Assembly (NCBI GenBank): GCA_000196815.1
Contig: FP929003.1
Location: 1,821,501 to 1,885,500 of the forward strand
Source: Nitrospira defluvii
Lineage (GTDB): Bacteria; Nitrospirota; Nitrospiria; Nitrospirales; Nitrospiraceae
Length of the DNA: 64,000 nucleotides
Reading direction: 5' to 3'
Both the position numbers and the translations under genes were made by a program. Position 1 is the first letter of the stretch; every line of letters starts with the position of its first letter. The notes under the pieces are model-generated. The model was not told where the DNA came from. It saw only the letters and a program-made list of their open reading frames with translations, and did not search any database. Positions 35,738-46,500 of this stretch are shown here, one piece after another.

Positions 35738-38317
35738 CTACAACCAATTGTTAATCAACAGAAACGGCGCCCACAAGCCAGGATGGGCTCGCTCGGGATT
35801 CTTCAGCAGCGTGAGCTGGGCCTGTTGCAACGCGACGGCCTTCGAGGCGGCCGGGTCTTGGAGATTCTTGTAGAACTCCGCGATGAGCTCGGCCGTGGCT
35901 TCGTCATCGATAAACCAGAGGGTCGCCAAGGCACTTTTCGCCCCGGCCTTGATTGCCATCCCAGCCAGACCGAGGGCCGCTCGATCGTCACCTGCCGCGG
36001 TCTCGCAGGCACTCAACGTCAATAATTCGAGAGGAACAGTGCGCGCCTCGAACATTCCCACGAGATGGCTCAGTCGGTCCATGGTAATGCGGTCGTCGAA
36101 CGTAAGCACAAAACTCTTCGTGACGTCGCTTTCAACCTTGCCGTGGGACGCAATATGGATCATGTTGAATGGCTGTTCATTGAGGTCATGTTCGACCTTC
36201 CCGGCGCGAAATTCCTCATTCACTACCTGCTTTCCACCGTAAATAGCCTGGACCGCCTTTAATTCGTCGCCCACATAGGGCAAGGCCGGAAATCCCTGCA
36301 CCGATTCGGTCAGCCCCATGGAGAACAAGCGGATCTGCTTCCGGTTGAGCGGTCGTGGATCCGTGAGCGTCAATCCCGGTGTGGTGGCCACCGCATAGCG
36401 CTCGATCAAGAATTTCGTGCCGTCATGCAGCGGAGCCATTGGAATGGTCCTGAGGGGCCCGTCCGGCACAAAGACCAGGGTGGTGATGTGCGCGTTGGCA
36501 AGGTCTGTTTCCATGGGGTGAATCAACCACTGATAGAGCTTCTGGGCATGGGGACGATAGGCATTGTTGGAACGGTCTTCGAGGCCGAGTCTAAAGGCGC
36601 GGATTTCCTCCGTCAGCTCTTCGCCGGTGACCGGCACGATGAATTGCTTCAGGCCGGACGGCATGCTCACGAGCAGCTCCATGCGGTCTGCCAGGATAAT
36701 GGGATAAACAATAGCGGTGGACTTGGATTCTTGGGCGACCGCCGTACTCGTCGAGCGGGCCGTCGCGACACACTCGTCTCGAAAATAGTCTTGCATCTCC
36801 GCCGCTTTATAGAGCTCGACCGTGTCCTGCGCCTGCCCAAGCAGCTGCTGACGGGCCGCAAGGTCTGGCGTTGACGAGGCGCGTTGCAGGAGCAGATCCG
36901 ACAGCTCAAAGAACAGGTTGCCGGTCGTCTCGCGGAAGGAAAATCGGCGATTCTGGCCGCCCACCATGAACTCCGACCGGATGGGTTGCAACGTTTCAAT
37001 TGCTCGCTGGTAGGCAGAAATGGCGTCGTTGATCTGGCCTTTGCTCCGCAGCAGGCGAGCGGTCTGCCAGTGCCATCGGTATAGGGACTCCGGAGAGCTG
37101 ACCCGTTGAGCGGCGAGCAGGGCTCGCCTGGTCAGGTCCAGCGCCTCATCCGTGCGATGCTGCATCTCGTACAGATGACCTAAGTAGCCCCACCCGTAGG
37201 ATTCGTTCCGTGAATCACCGATCTTTGTCGCGACCTGGATCGCATTCCAGTAGGCCTCTGCTGCCTGCCGAATGGCCGGCTCACCTATGTCGGCCTGTTT
37301 TTCGAGGACGGAGGGCGCTGCGCCGGGCTCCTTGGGTGAGGGTGGTTCTTTGGACGGAGTTTCTGTTGCACCTGGAGGCTGGGCAGGAGGAACAGCCCCG
37401 GGCAGGAGTTCAACTCCCCGCGAACTCTTCGCGGCCAGCAGCGTCCTTCGCATATCGGTTCTCGCCGAGACATTGGTGGGGCGAGGTCGGAACATATCTT
37501 CGTACGCGTCCCCAAGGCTCAGCCACGCATTCGCCTTCTCAAACGAATCCGGCATGGAGACGATTTCCTGCGCGGCGATATCTAAGCGTGCCTTTGCCGT
37601 GGTGAGCGAGCCTTCCTGAATCGTGGCTCGGCCGGCATTGATCAGGGTGATGGTTGTCAACGCCGGTTGATGGGAGGCTTTTGCCAGGATGGAAGATTCG
37701 GTATAGGCCGCCACGGCAGAAGAGTATCGTCCGTCGGCTGTGAGAATGTTGCCCTGATCGTTCAGCATGGTCGCGGCAAGGGCCGAATTGTCGAGTGCTC
37801 TGGCCGAAGCGAGACCCTCTTCGATTGCATGCAACGCCTGCTCATTGTCCCCCAGGGCAAATAGGACAGAACCGAGCCGCCCCTCCACAATGGCTTTGAG
37901 GAGCGGATCTCCAATTTGATCCGCGAGTTTGCCGGAATCAACAAGGATCGATCCCGCTTCCTTAAAATGTCCGGTTTGATAGAGCGCTTGCGTGAGATTT
38001 ACTTGTGCCTTGATTTGCTCACGTGTTTTGCCATCCCGTTCATAACGCCGGCCGGCCTCGGTCCAATACTGCATGGCTTGGCTGAAGGCCCCTTGTTGGT
38101 AGGCGGATTGTCCCTGCTCCATCAGCTTCTCGGGAGTGACCGTTTCTTGTGCGAGCGCGTCGGTTGTCCAGGCCTGACCGGCCACTACGATGCAGACAAA
38201 GAAAATCGCAAGAAGCGTCATGGTTTTCATTTCGGGTATCACGTACGATGCCTGGCTGTGAGCGAGTGTCGGTAGGAGTCTATGGTGAACGGTTGGAGGC
38301 TCAAGCACCTTGGCCAT
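35738..38317 (-). CDS. TPR-CHAT caspase-like protease 1, exported
   Basis: An 859-residue protein. A hydrophobic signal-like segment lies at about 33-50 (LLAIFFVCIVVAG), then TPR helices (about 60-460; YQQGAFSQAMQYWTEAG is typical), then a C-terminal CHAT domain (about 560-859), a caspase-clan cysteine protease fold. The catalytic pair is visible: His725 in IASHG and Cys771 in LSACET. Start 38317 is chosen because AAGGAGG lies 7 bp upstream, although it puts 29 residues before the signal segment; ATG 38230 would give a conventional signal peptide but has no ribosome binding site. Substrate unknown. Cyanobacterial TPS loci also carry CHAT genes, which supports a functional link with the TpsA/TpsB genes. 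Confidence 0.88.
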   Translation of the reverse strand: MAKVLEPPTVHHRLLPTLAHSQASYVIPEMKTMTLLAIFFVCIVVAGQAWTTDALAQETVTPEKLMEQGQSAYQQGAFSQAMQYWTEAGRRYERDGKTREQIKAQVNLTQALYQTGHFKEAGSILVDSGKLADQIGDPLLKAIVEGRLGSVLFALGDNEQALHAIEEGLASARALDNSALAATMLNDQGNILTADGRYSSAVAAYTESSILAKASHQPALTTITLINAGRATIQEGSLTTAKARLDIAAQEIVSMPDSFEKANAWLSLGDAYEDMFRPRPTNVSARTDMRRTLLAAKSSRGVELLPGAVPPAQPPGATETPSKEPPSPKEPGAAPSVLEKQADIGEPAIRQAAEAYWNAIQVATKIGDSRNESYGWGYLGHLYEMQHRTDEALDLTRRALLAAQRVSSPESLYRWHWQTARLLRSKGQINDAISAYQRAIETLQPIRSEFMVGGQNRRFSFRETTGNLFFELSDLLLQRASSTPDLAARQQLLGQAQDTVELYKAAEMQDYFRDECVATARSTSTAVAQESKSTAIVYPIILADRMELLVSMPSGLKQFIVPVTGEELTEEIRAFRLGLEDRSNNAYRPHAQKLYQWLIHPMETDLANAHITTLVFVPDGPLRTIPMAPLHDGTKFLIERYAVATTPGLTLTDPRPLNRKQIRLFSMGLTESVQGFPALPYVGDELKAVQAIYGGKQVVNEEFRAGKVEHDLNEQPFNMIHIASHGKVESDVTKSFVLTFDDRITMDRLSHLVGMFEARTVPLELLTLSACETAAGDDRAALGLAGMAIKAGAKSALATLWFIDDEATAELIAEFYKNLQDPAASKAVALQQAQLTLLKNPERAHPGLWAPFLLINNWL

Positions 38318-38606
38318 GACGCAACCTCCTTCTTTCCCCGCTGATCGACAGCATCATGCGTCCCTGCTCTCTATGGCATGACGTGATATGAGGAACATCA
38401 CTTGGATGCGCCATCGATTGTATCGGGAAGCCACAACTGCTGCAATGGTCAAGGTAGAGGATGAGAAGAACCACTGGCCGCTATACGTGCATTTCTGACG
38501 CGGCAGTCCTCGACAAGGAGGGCGGTATTGTCTATATTTTGTGGACTCCATTGGCGGCGCGAGAACAACGATCCTCTTTGCTGGTTGACAGGGTAATGGG
38601 TGTCAT

Positions 38607-39551
38607 ATGAATAAGCTGTGTCCAAGATCCTATGCACCGTTTACGCTCTGCGTAGTCTTGTCGTTCTTCGGCTCTCAGAACGTCCTTGCAGACACGAAGG
38701 CACTGAGTCACGAGCTGGAGACTGTTCGTGGCGCGGGCTGTTACTCTTATGGCGACAACGAAACACCTGCTCAAGCCAAAAGAGCCGCAATGACCATTGC
38801 GCAGGAGGATGCCGTGCGCAACCACCGTGTGTTCGTCGAGTCCACATCGACCGTCCGGAAGCTTCAACTGGAAGACGATCTGATTCACACGGTGAGTGCG
38901 GGGATGCTGGAACAGATCCGGGTGGAAAAGGAAGAAAAGAAAGGACAGGAAATTTGTATTACGGTGAGCGCCAAGCTGAGTCCGGTTTCATTTGAGGATT
39001 TGATCAGGCAACGAGCCAACGCGAAAGAAATTGCGCAAGTGGCTCAGACCCCGTTGATGCCGCAATCACAGGGGTACGGGTTGCGAGTATGGGTCGATAA
39101 CGCCGATGGCCATTACATCGAGGGAGATCGTCTGATCGTGTATGTACAGTCTGAGCGCGATGCCTATCTCAAGCTCGACTATTTTATGGCTGACGGCTGT
39201 GTGGTGCATCTGGTGCCGAATGTGTATCGCGGCCAGGCGCTGATTCATGGTGGACAGACCTATTCGTTCGGGGGCGATGCAGACCCGGAACACATCCTCA
39301 TCACGCACCCGTTTGGTACTGAAACCATCAAGGCCATGTTGAGCGCCGTGCCGATCGAAGATAGCGGTCATGATGCTGGACGGGGGTGCGACGAAAGCCG
39401 AGATTACCTCCAACGCCTGGAGTCTGACATCAGGAAGGGCAGTCGAGGGGCGAGGTTGACCGGCGTGGATCGTTCTGTGCCGTTGGTCACGACCAGCAAA
39501 ACAGTCGATACCTATACCAAGGAAAAGCCTGGACCTCCACGCCGGAAGTAG
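38607..39551 (+). CDS. Exported DUF4384-type protein, paralogue 2
   Basis: A 314-residue protein with a signal peptide ending VLA. It aligns with the protein at 20624-21595 from GAGCYSYGDNETPAQAKRAA through the DUF4384-like half (LIVYVQSERDAYLKLDYFMADG, LVPNVYRGQ, PFGTETIKAMLS). A Cys (GCDES) and a basic C-terminal tail are unique to this copy. It is divergent from the TPR-CHAT gene with 289 bp between, so the two could share a control region. Function unknown. Confidence 0.78.
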   Translation: MNKLCPRSYAPFTLCVVLSFFGSQNVLADTKALSHELETVRGAGCYSYGDNETPAQAKRAAMTIAQEDAVRNHRVFVESTSTVRKLQLEDDLIHTVSAGMLEQIRVEKEEKKGQEICITVSAKLSPVSFEDLIRQRANAKEIAQVAQTPLMPQSQGYGLRVWVDNADGHYIEGDRLIVYVQSERDAYLKLDYFMADGCVVHLVPNVYRGQALIHGGQTYSFGGDADPEHILITHPFGTETIKAMLSAVPIEDSGHDAGRGCDESRDYLQRLESDIRKGSRGARLTGVDRSVPLVTTSKTVDTYTKEKPGPPRRK

Positions 39552-39608
39552 CGGTCCTTTCGTGCCGCAGGCGGGAATGCGCGACCTTCACAGAGCTATG
39601 TGGCAGTG

Positions 39609-40586
39609 CTAAGAAACCGTAGTCACGGCGCCTTCTTCACATACTTGGTCTGAGGTGCCTGAAATGAATCGCAGGGTCAGGACATCTGACAAGCGAACGA
39701 CGGCCCCGGCAGAGATAGGCGTTTCCTCTCCCTTGCAGATGCTTTTTCCATTCACCTCAGTATGTTGAGTCGATACTGAGCGGAGAATCAGTCCTTCCGG
39801 CGTGCGCCGCACTTCAAAATGCCACCGGCTGATTTGCTGCGCCCGAGACGGATCTTTGTGGGTGAGCACCACATCATTCGCGTGCGTCCCGTTCATTTCA
39901 CGTAGCCGGCCGAAGGTAATGATCGGATGCGGAGGTAGCGGGATCTGTTCTCCTGTTTCCTCAATGACCACGGCAATGGGAAAGCGCAGGGGATCAGCCC
40001 AGGTATAAGTAAACGTTTCCATCGGCTCGTTTAGCCCGGCGAGTTTCACCGGCCCGATGGGCCGGCACCGAAGCCGGCGTTGGACAGTCAGTTCGAGAAA
40101 TGCCGGTTTCGTGATGCGGATCTCGCCTGGTTGCGCGGTGGCGGCGAGTTTCGCGCAGAGATTGACCGGATCGCCCGTGACGATGACCCCATCCGTCAAG
40201 ACGACACCCCAATGGATGCCGATTCTGGTTGTCAACTGATGCTCGGGAGCCAGATGGGAATTCTCCTGCAGTCGGAGGGTCTGGAAGCATTCCAATGCTT
40301 CAGCCGGCGCCTCGACAGTCGGGAAGCAGAGAAACACTCCATCCCCGGCTGTATCCACAATGCGGCCGCCTGATCCCTCCAGGCTCTTGACGATGAGGTC
40401 GACATGTCGCTGCTGAAGCCGGCGGCCCGCCTCATTTCCGAAACGAGCAAAATACGCCGTCGAGCCGGTCACATCGCTGAATGCAAGCGCGTGAGTCTTT
40501 TCAAAACGCCGGGCAAGCAAAGCCGACAGCTGATTTTGAAGCCGGATGATTTCGGTTAAGCTGAGAGATTCGAAATCAAGTGACAT
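39609..40586 (-). CDS. Class III nucleotide cyclase domain fused to FHA domain
   Basis: A 325-residue cytoplasmic protein. Residues about 30-195 form an adenylate/guanylate cyclase domain: metal-binding Asp in AFSDVTGSTAYF and in DTAGDGVF, and GDPVNLCAKLA near the C-terminal dimer interface, where Lys replaces the usual Arg after the Asn. Residues about 215-310 form an FHA phosphothreonine-binding domain (FGR, SRWHF, NGKS). It lies 76 bp downstream of a PP2C phosphatase gene on the same strand, so the pair probably forms a phospho-signalling unit. Catalytic activity is plausible but the Arg-to-Lys change is a caution. Confidence 0.87.
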   Translation of the reverse strand: MSLDFESLSLTEIIRLQNQLSALLARRFEKTHALAFSDVTGSTAYFARFGNEAGRRLQQRHVDLIVKSLEGSGGRIVDTAGDGVFLCFPTVEAPAEALECFQTLRLQENSHLAPEHQLTTRIGIHWGVVLTDGVIVTGDPVNLCAKLAATAQPGEIRITKPAFLELTVQRRLRCRPIGPVKLAGLNEPMETFTYTWADPLRFPIAVVIEETGEQIPLPPHPIITFGRLREMNGTHANDVVLTHKDPSRAQQISRWHFEVRRTPEGLILRSVSTQHTEVNGKSICKGEETPISAGAVVRLSDVLTLRFISGTSDQVCEEGAVTTVS

Positions 40587-40662
40587 AGGGTAGGGGGATG
40601 CGCCGGCATCTCCAATTGCGCATGTCTCGACGGATCACGAGCATGCTGTTACTCTCGCTGTT

Positions 40663-41538
40663 TCAGAAAAAGCGCACGACCACCGCTGTGGAATTGTCCT
40701 TCCCTCCGCGCGCATTGGATTCCGCAACGAGATCCTTACACGCCTCGTCCGGTGAATGGGCCGCGTGGCTCAAATGAGCGCTGATCTGCTGATCACTCAG
40801 CATTTTGGTAATGCCGTCGGTGCAGAGCAGTAGTATGTCGCCTGGCTGGATGGCATGCTGGGAAATGTCCGGGTCTGTCTGCCCCTCTATGCCCAACGCA
40901 CGCACAAGAATGTGGCGCTGGGGATGCGTCGCGACCTCCTCAGGTGAAATGCTGCCTCTTGCAAGAAGGTCCTCGACCAGCGAGTGATCACGAGTCAAGA
41001 GTCGAAGTTCCTGGCCCCGGTACAAATACGCCCGACTATCCCCGACATGGCCGATCACCAGTTGTAAGGGAGATAGTGATGACACCACCAGCGCGACGAT
41101 GGTCGTGCCCATGCCGGACAAGGCAGGTTCCTCACGCGCCCTTCCCCGAATGGCCTCGTCGGCCTGTTGAAATGCCCGGCGCAATTGAACTGAGGCCTCG
41201 CCATTGTCTTGCTTGAATACAGCAGGCCCGCCGCGTTGTTTCAAACCTTGAAAGTGGTCGAGGAGAACCTTGACGGTCAGCGCGCTGGCAATATCGCCGC
41301 CGGCTCGCCCTCCCATGCCGTCGGCGACTACCCATAAGCCGAGGCCGTTGTCCACGACAAATGCGTCCTGGTTGGACGAACGCATTAACCCCACGTGGCT
41401 CAGCCCAGCGCCGTGCCAGGGTGGATCTGAGTTCTCTGAATGAGGAATCATGTTGTCCAAGTATGGCTGAGGTGCTACCTGCTCGGAGCCTTGCCTGCCC
41501 TTCTTGGCGAGTCGGCCGGCAGCAAGAACAATTCGCAT
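40663..41538 (-). CDS. PP2C-type serine/threonine protein phosphatase
   Basis: A 291-residue protein (262 if the ATG at 41451 is used; neither start has a clear ribosome binding site). The PP2C core is complete: LMRSSNQDAF, VADGMGGRAGG, GHVGDSRAYLYR, LLCTDG and GGKDNSTAVVV, giving the metal-binding aspartates. It resembles the PppA/Stp1 type that reverses Ser/Thr phosphorylation in type VI secretion and in cell envelope control. It is followed by the cyclase-FHA gene. No intact Ser/Thr kinase is in the window. Confidence 0.9.
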   Translation of the reverse strand: MRIVLAAGRLAKKGRQGSEQVAPQPYLDNMIPHSENSDPPWHGAGLSHVGLMRSSNQDAFVVDNGLGLWVVADGMGGRAGGDIASALTVKVLLDHFQGLKQRGGPAVFKQDNGEASVQLRRAFQQADEAIRGRAREEPALSGMGTTIVALVVSSLSPLQLVIGHVGDSRAYLYRGQELRLLTRDHSLVEDLLARGSISPEEVATHPQRHILVRALGIEGQTDPDISQHAIQPGDILLLCTDGITKMLSDQQISAHLSHAAHSPDEACKDLVAESNARGGKDNSTAVVVRFF

Positions 41539-41736
41539 AAGCTACCGCAAGTAGGTTTGTTTCTCAATGAGCGACTTGCCCGGAAGGGCTGAGAAATACG
41601 TGTAATTATTTTTCTGGAGGAAATAGAGGAATAGTGGTTGAATTTTTTAAGAGTGAGGCGTACCTGTAGCTGCGTTGCCGCAAGGAAGCCATCATACGGC
41701 TGATGTCATCAGCAGCTGTCTGGAAGGGAGGACAAG

Positions 41737-42750
41737 ATGCAACGGATCACAGGAGTTTCGCCAGTCGCTTCCTTCAAGTTGTGGCCAATCCTTCTCGCAG
41801 GTCTTATTGTGGGCTGTGCGGAGACGCCATCGGTTTCCAATGTCATGCCACCGCGTGACTCGACGCGAATTTATGTGGCTAATGAAGGCTCGAACACCGT
41901 CTCGGTCATTGATGGTGACACCTTCAAGCCGGTGGGAGAGATCGAAAGCCTCAACTATGCCACCCACGATCTGGCCTTGACCCGTGATGGTCGAAAATTG
42001 TTTGCGACGAATCTTGCTTCCGGTGCCGTCTCGGTCATCGATACCCCCACATTACAGACTGTTGCATCGATCTATACGGGAAAACGAAGTCATGTCGTTG
42101 CCATCACCAACGACGGCAAACATGCCTGGGTGGCGAACATTGCGGACGGAACTGTTTCCATCGTTGAAACGGTCGGATATCGAGTCCTCGGTGTTATTCC
42201 CGTTCCACAGGCGATGGGCATCACGTTTTCCCAGGATGGGCAATTCGCGTACGTCAGTAGTATGAACAAAACCGTATCAGTTGTGGATGTGGCGGCCCAC
42301 CAGATTATCGAGACAATTCCAGTCGGTACGAATCCGCATTTTCTTGTGCTCGCTCCGAACGGGTACATCTGGGGCACGAATACGGGGCAGAACGATGTGT
42401 TTGTGATTGATCCAAAAGAGAATAAGGTCGTGGGGACGTTGGAGGTCGGTCAGGCGCCACAACAGATTACGTTCGGCTATAAGGGCACGACCGGTCCATT
42501 GGCCTATATATCCGTCGGAGGACTCAACAAAGTCGTGACCACATTGGCAGACCCCAAAAATCTCAAGATCCGGGATCAGATTGATGTCGGAGAGGAACCC
42601 AACGGGATTTGGTCGAATCCTGTGGGCTCGCTTGTCTACGTCGCACATTCAAAATCAAACGATCTCCGGGTGATCGATACGGCGACAAGCCAGGTCCTCG
42701 CGACTGTGCCGTTAGGCCGGAAACCGATTCGTGTTGTGGTCTCTCGATAG
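41737..42750 (+). CDS. YVTN-type beta-propeller lipoprotein
   Basis: A 337-residue protein with a lipoprotein signal (LIVGC, Cys at about residue 27). About seven 40-residue beta-propeller repeats of the YVTN class follow (RIYVANEGSNTVSVIDGDTFK, then similar units with VSVIDT, VSIVET, VSVVDV and VFVIDP). These extracytoplasmic propellers usually act as scaffolds or surface-layer proteins. GGAAGGGAGG lies 5 bp upstream of the ATG. A small FecR-domain gene follows after 82 bp and may be co-transcribed. Confidence 0.85.
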   Translation: MQRITGVSPVASFKLWPILLAGLIVGCAETPSVSNVMPPRDSTRIYVANEGSNTVSVIDGDTFKPVGEIESLNYATHDLALTRDGRKLFATNLASGAVSVIDTPTLQTVASIYTGKRSHVVAITNDGKHAWVANIADGTVSIVETVGYRVLGVIPVPQAMGITFSQDGQFAYVSSMNKTVSVVDVAAHQIIETIPVGTNPHFLVLAPNGYIWGTNTGQNDVFVIDPKENKVVGTLEVGQAPQQITFGYKGTTGPLAYISVGGLNKVVTTLADPKNLKIRDQIDVGEEPNGIWSNPVGSLVYVAHSKSNDLRVIDTATSQVLATVPLGRKPIRVVVSR

Positions 42751-42832
42751 AATCAGAAGGAACGCAATCAGAAACGGCCAGCGCTGATCATGAATTTGAC
42801 CGGCATTCGAACCTATCTGGGAGAACGTCAGC

Positions 42833-43498
42833 ATGTGCAATGAATCGTCTAGGCCATATACTCGTCTGTTTCGATTTCTTGCAGTTGGTGGCCTCGCAAT
42901 CATGGTATTTGGGGGATCGATGCTTTTCGTGGATGAAAAAGCTGAGGCTCAGTCGCAAGCAGCTGGAACCGCGCAAAATGCCGTCGGCTCGCTTCTCATT
43001 GTGAGAAAAGATGGAATTCAAGAGACCCTGCGCGGTAAGGGGGCGGTGTCCCTCTATGAGTTCGATGTGCTGAAGACAGAGCCGGGCAACCAAGCAGAGA
43101 TTCTCCTGGACGGCGCGGTTCAAGTCTACTTGAACGAAGGGACCGAGGTGATGGTGCTCTCTCGATGGGAGAAGCATCGTCCCCTGATCAGAATTCTGCG
43201 GGTCAAGAAAGGCGAGTTACTCGTCAAGATCGCAGAAGGGCCCAAGCCATTGGAAGTCGAAACGCCGGTAGCCAGCGCGCGAGTGAAACAAACCGAATTC
43301 GACATCAAGGTGCAAGAAGATGGAGAAACGACCCTGCGGGTGCTGGAAGGAGTGGTGGAGTTTGGAACGGCTTTCGGCACCTGTCCTATTCGCACGGGCA
43401 CCGTCAGCTACGGTGTTCGGGGGAAGAAATGTACCAAACCGAAAGAGGAGGATTATGCTGCGGCGCTGGACTGGGCAAAGGAACTGGCAAGGAAATGA
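42833..43498 (+). CDS. Small exported FecR-domain protein
   Basis: A 221-residue protein with a signal segment (about 14-38) and a FecR-type beta domain (about 45-170). The domain shows NAVGSLLIVRKDG, LKTEPGNQAEILLDG, LRVKKGELLVKIAEG and a VETPVASARVKQTEFDIKV strand. There is no anti-sigma helix region as in the iron-signalling FecR, so it is a stand-alone FecR-fold domain, perhaps a periplasmic binding or scaffold protein. It converges with the TPR-CHAT 2 gene only 4 bp away. Confidence 0.8.
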   Translation: MCNESSRPYTRLFRFLAVGGLAIMVFGGSMLFVDEKAEAQSQAAGTAQNAVGSLLIVRKDGIQETLRGKGAVSLYEFDVLKTEPGNQAEILLDGAVQVYLNEGTEVMVLSRWEKHRPLIRILRVKKGELLVKIAEGPKPLEVETPVASARVKQTEFDIKVQEDGETTLRVLEGVVEFGTAFGTCPIRTGTVSYGVRGKKCTKPKEEDYAAALDWAKELARK

Positions 43499-43502
43499 AT
43501 CG

Positions 43503-46500
43503 TCACTGGCGTCCTTCTCCAACTAGAAAAAATGCCGCCCACGCAAAAGGATGAGCAAAGTAGGCATGCTCTGGATTCGAGGTTGCTTCTGCCATGACCG
43601 CCAGCATTCCTTGACGAAGAGCCTGCGCCGGGGTGTGCGAACTATTTCCTGCATAGTATTTAAAGGTTTCGGTCATGAGAAACTGAGTCGCTCGATCGTC
43701 CACGCTCCATTGCGATACCAACAGGGCTTTCGCCCCGGCAAAGAAAAACGCTCGCGCCAAACCCGTTAAATTATCCCCGCTATATTCACCTCCTGCAGTA
43801 TTACAAGCCGAGAGAATCACCCAAGTCGTTCTGGCAAGATTCAAATGAAGGATGTCCTCTAGCGAAAGCAGTCCGTCATCCTCATCTGTTGGAGAAGAGG
43901 GGGGAGTCAACACCAGCGCCGGCTGTGTCAAGCCCTGAAGATCACCAGCAAGAAGCCCATGAGTAGCAAAGGACAGCACCTCAGCAGAGCCGAGGCGACC
44001 GGATCGATTGAGTTGACCGACTTGGGTTTCCGTCGCCTCTTCCGACAGAAAGACATGCTCATGGGGCGACACGTTCATAGCGGCAGCAACGGCAAGCAGC
44101 TCTTCGCGAGTGCCGGGCAGGCGATTGAGCAGCTCGAGCTCACTACGTGCAACCCGCACACCTCGATGCTTCGGTATGGATCCTCCGCGCGAAGCTCCAG
44201 TGCCTTGGAGTACCGGGTCACCGAACCCGATAAATCGTTCCTGATGAGCAGTCCGGACCCGAGAGGTCTCTCTCAAGAGTTTTAGTACCGAAGCGGAGGG
44301 AACGACGGTCAGGGTATAGGCAGATCCGAGCCATGGAAGATCTTTATAACGGAGCAGATCTTTAACGGACACCATGCCCCCTGTTCGAGAAAAGTCCGCT
44401 AGTTGTTCGGGGGAACGGTCTGTCTGGTCGCGTATCAAGACGGCAAGCGGGAGGGGCAGAAGCACCGAATCGGGAATCAGGATGAGATGCTCAATTTGCT
44501 GAAGCTGAGAGGAAACCGGTCCAACAAGTAATCGATACAGTTCGCGTGCCGCATCGATGGCAAACGGTGGAAGGCCTGCCACATCTGGAGACGACGTGAA
44601 TGCAGGTGTCAGACTCGTTCTGACTCGATTGACCAGCTCAGCCAATTTGGGTCGGGAGATGAAACTCTCTCGGTAGAGAGGAGGTTGTCCCGATCGCACC
44701 AGCCAGATGCAGACGCGGTCGGGAAGCGTCAACCAACTGATGAGCGCTTCATTTCCCGTAAGCAACGATTGCGTGCCAGATATTGTCGCCGGCTTCGGCA
44801 AGGCAAGTTCGGCATAGCGAGGCGACATACGGTCCAGTTCTTTCGCGTCTGACTCGATTGCTGCCTGGACCGTATAAAGCTCCTGCTTTGCGCTATCGAG
44901 TTCATTTTCGTTTCGCTGTTCAGCTGATTGGGAGTACAACTCGCTTAACTTGGTCCACACTACCTGTCGCTGACGGCGCAAATTATCAAGTTGGCGAGCC
45001 AGCTGGTGCGCGTCTCCTTCAATCGACTGTCTTGCCATGGCTCGCGCTACGGCGGCTTGGATCATCCAGCCGCGAGCTTGTTCGGCAACGAGAAAGCTAT
45101 CGGCGATAGCAGTCGGCGGAGTCGTATCCAGAGAGGGCTTATTGGTCATGGTGGCTAAGAGCAATTCATAGTCATACAGACCCTTCAGTTGTTGGGCCCA
45201 TACCCGAGCCTGAGTGGCCTCATCCAAGTTCTGGTTTGCAGAAATATGCATGAGGGTGATATGGCGCGCGCGTTCATAGTGTTCACGTGCTGCTTTGATT
45301 TTGCCTTGCGCATGAAGGCCCCGAGCTAGATCGAACAGGCTAGCCGCCACGTCCGGATGCGTTGGGCCTAGCAACGCTTCCCTGATTCGAGTGGCCCGTT
45401 CGAAGTGATCTGTCGCTTTCCTCAGATCACCACGCTGAACTTCCAGATAACCTAGGGAGGTTAAGGTTTCGGTGGAGAAGACATGTCCATGGCCAAGTGC
45501 ATGTTCTTGGATCGCAAGCGCCTCTTCGAATAAAGATTTGGCCTCCTCAGGTTTATTCGCCTGGGCCGCCAACTGTCCCAGGGCATTCAATGTCACGGCG
45601 ACAAATGGATGCTGCGGGCCAACAGTGGATTTTTGTATGTGAAGGGCTCGCTCGAAGGACTGCTGTGCCTCGCGCATGTTTCCCAGCGCTCGGTGCATTG
45701 TCCCGATTTCGTTCAAATCACCGGCGATTTCAGCATGATTGGCACCGAGGGATGCTTCATTGATCTGCAATGCACGTTGAAATAGGGGCAGTGCGCCCCG
45801 GTAGTTACCTGTCACGGCCTCGAGCATTCCCATTCGGGATAACGTTCGCGCAACGTGGGGATGCGAGGCCCCGAGAATTCGCTCCCGAATCGAGAGCGAG
45901 CGTTCCAGGGGGACCCGAGCCTCGGCGAATTCGCCCTGCCGGCGCAAGATATTCCCGTAATAATTGAGTCCCATCGCGAGATCCAGTGGCTCATCACGTT
46001 CCAAAGGATCCAGAATGGACAACGCTCGTTCCATCAAAGAGCGAGATTGCTGAAGGTCGCCAAGTTGGCTCACGACAATCGAAAGGTGAATGAGGCTCAC
46101 TGCGACCTCGGGTGCAGTGGGGCTGAGGGCCGTTTCCCGGATGTGGACCGCGTGCTCAAGCAGCGGCCGCGCTTCGGCGAATTGCCCTCCGGCGTACAGC
46201 GTACGGGATAGGTTGGTCAGGCTTTCTGCGATGGCGGAATGAACCGGAGGAAACGCCCCTTGGCGAATTTTGAGGGCGCGCTCAAGTAAAGGACGAGCCG
46301 CCTTATAGTCGGATTCCTGGAGGATAATCCCTAGGGTATTTAGACTTTCCGCAATGAGCGGATCCGTCGGACCGAGAGCCGCCTCTCGAAGTGTCAAGGC
46401 CTCCTTTGCAAGAGGCCGCGCGTCAGCGAATTTTCCAGCGTGGTGGAGCCTGAGCGCGTCACGGTTCAGTTCATCGGCATGCGCGAGTTGCTCGATTGTG

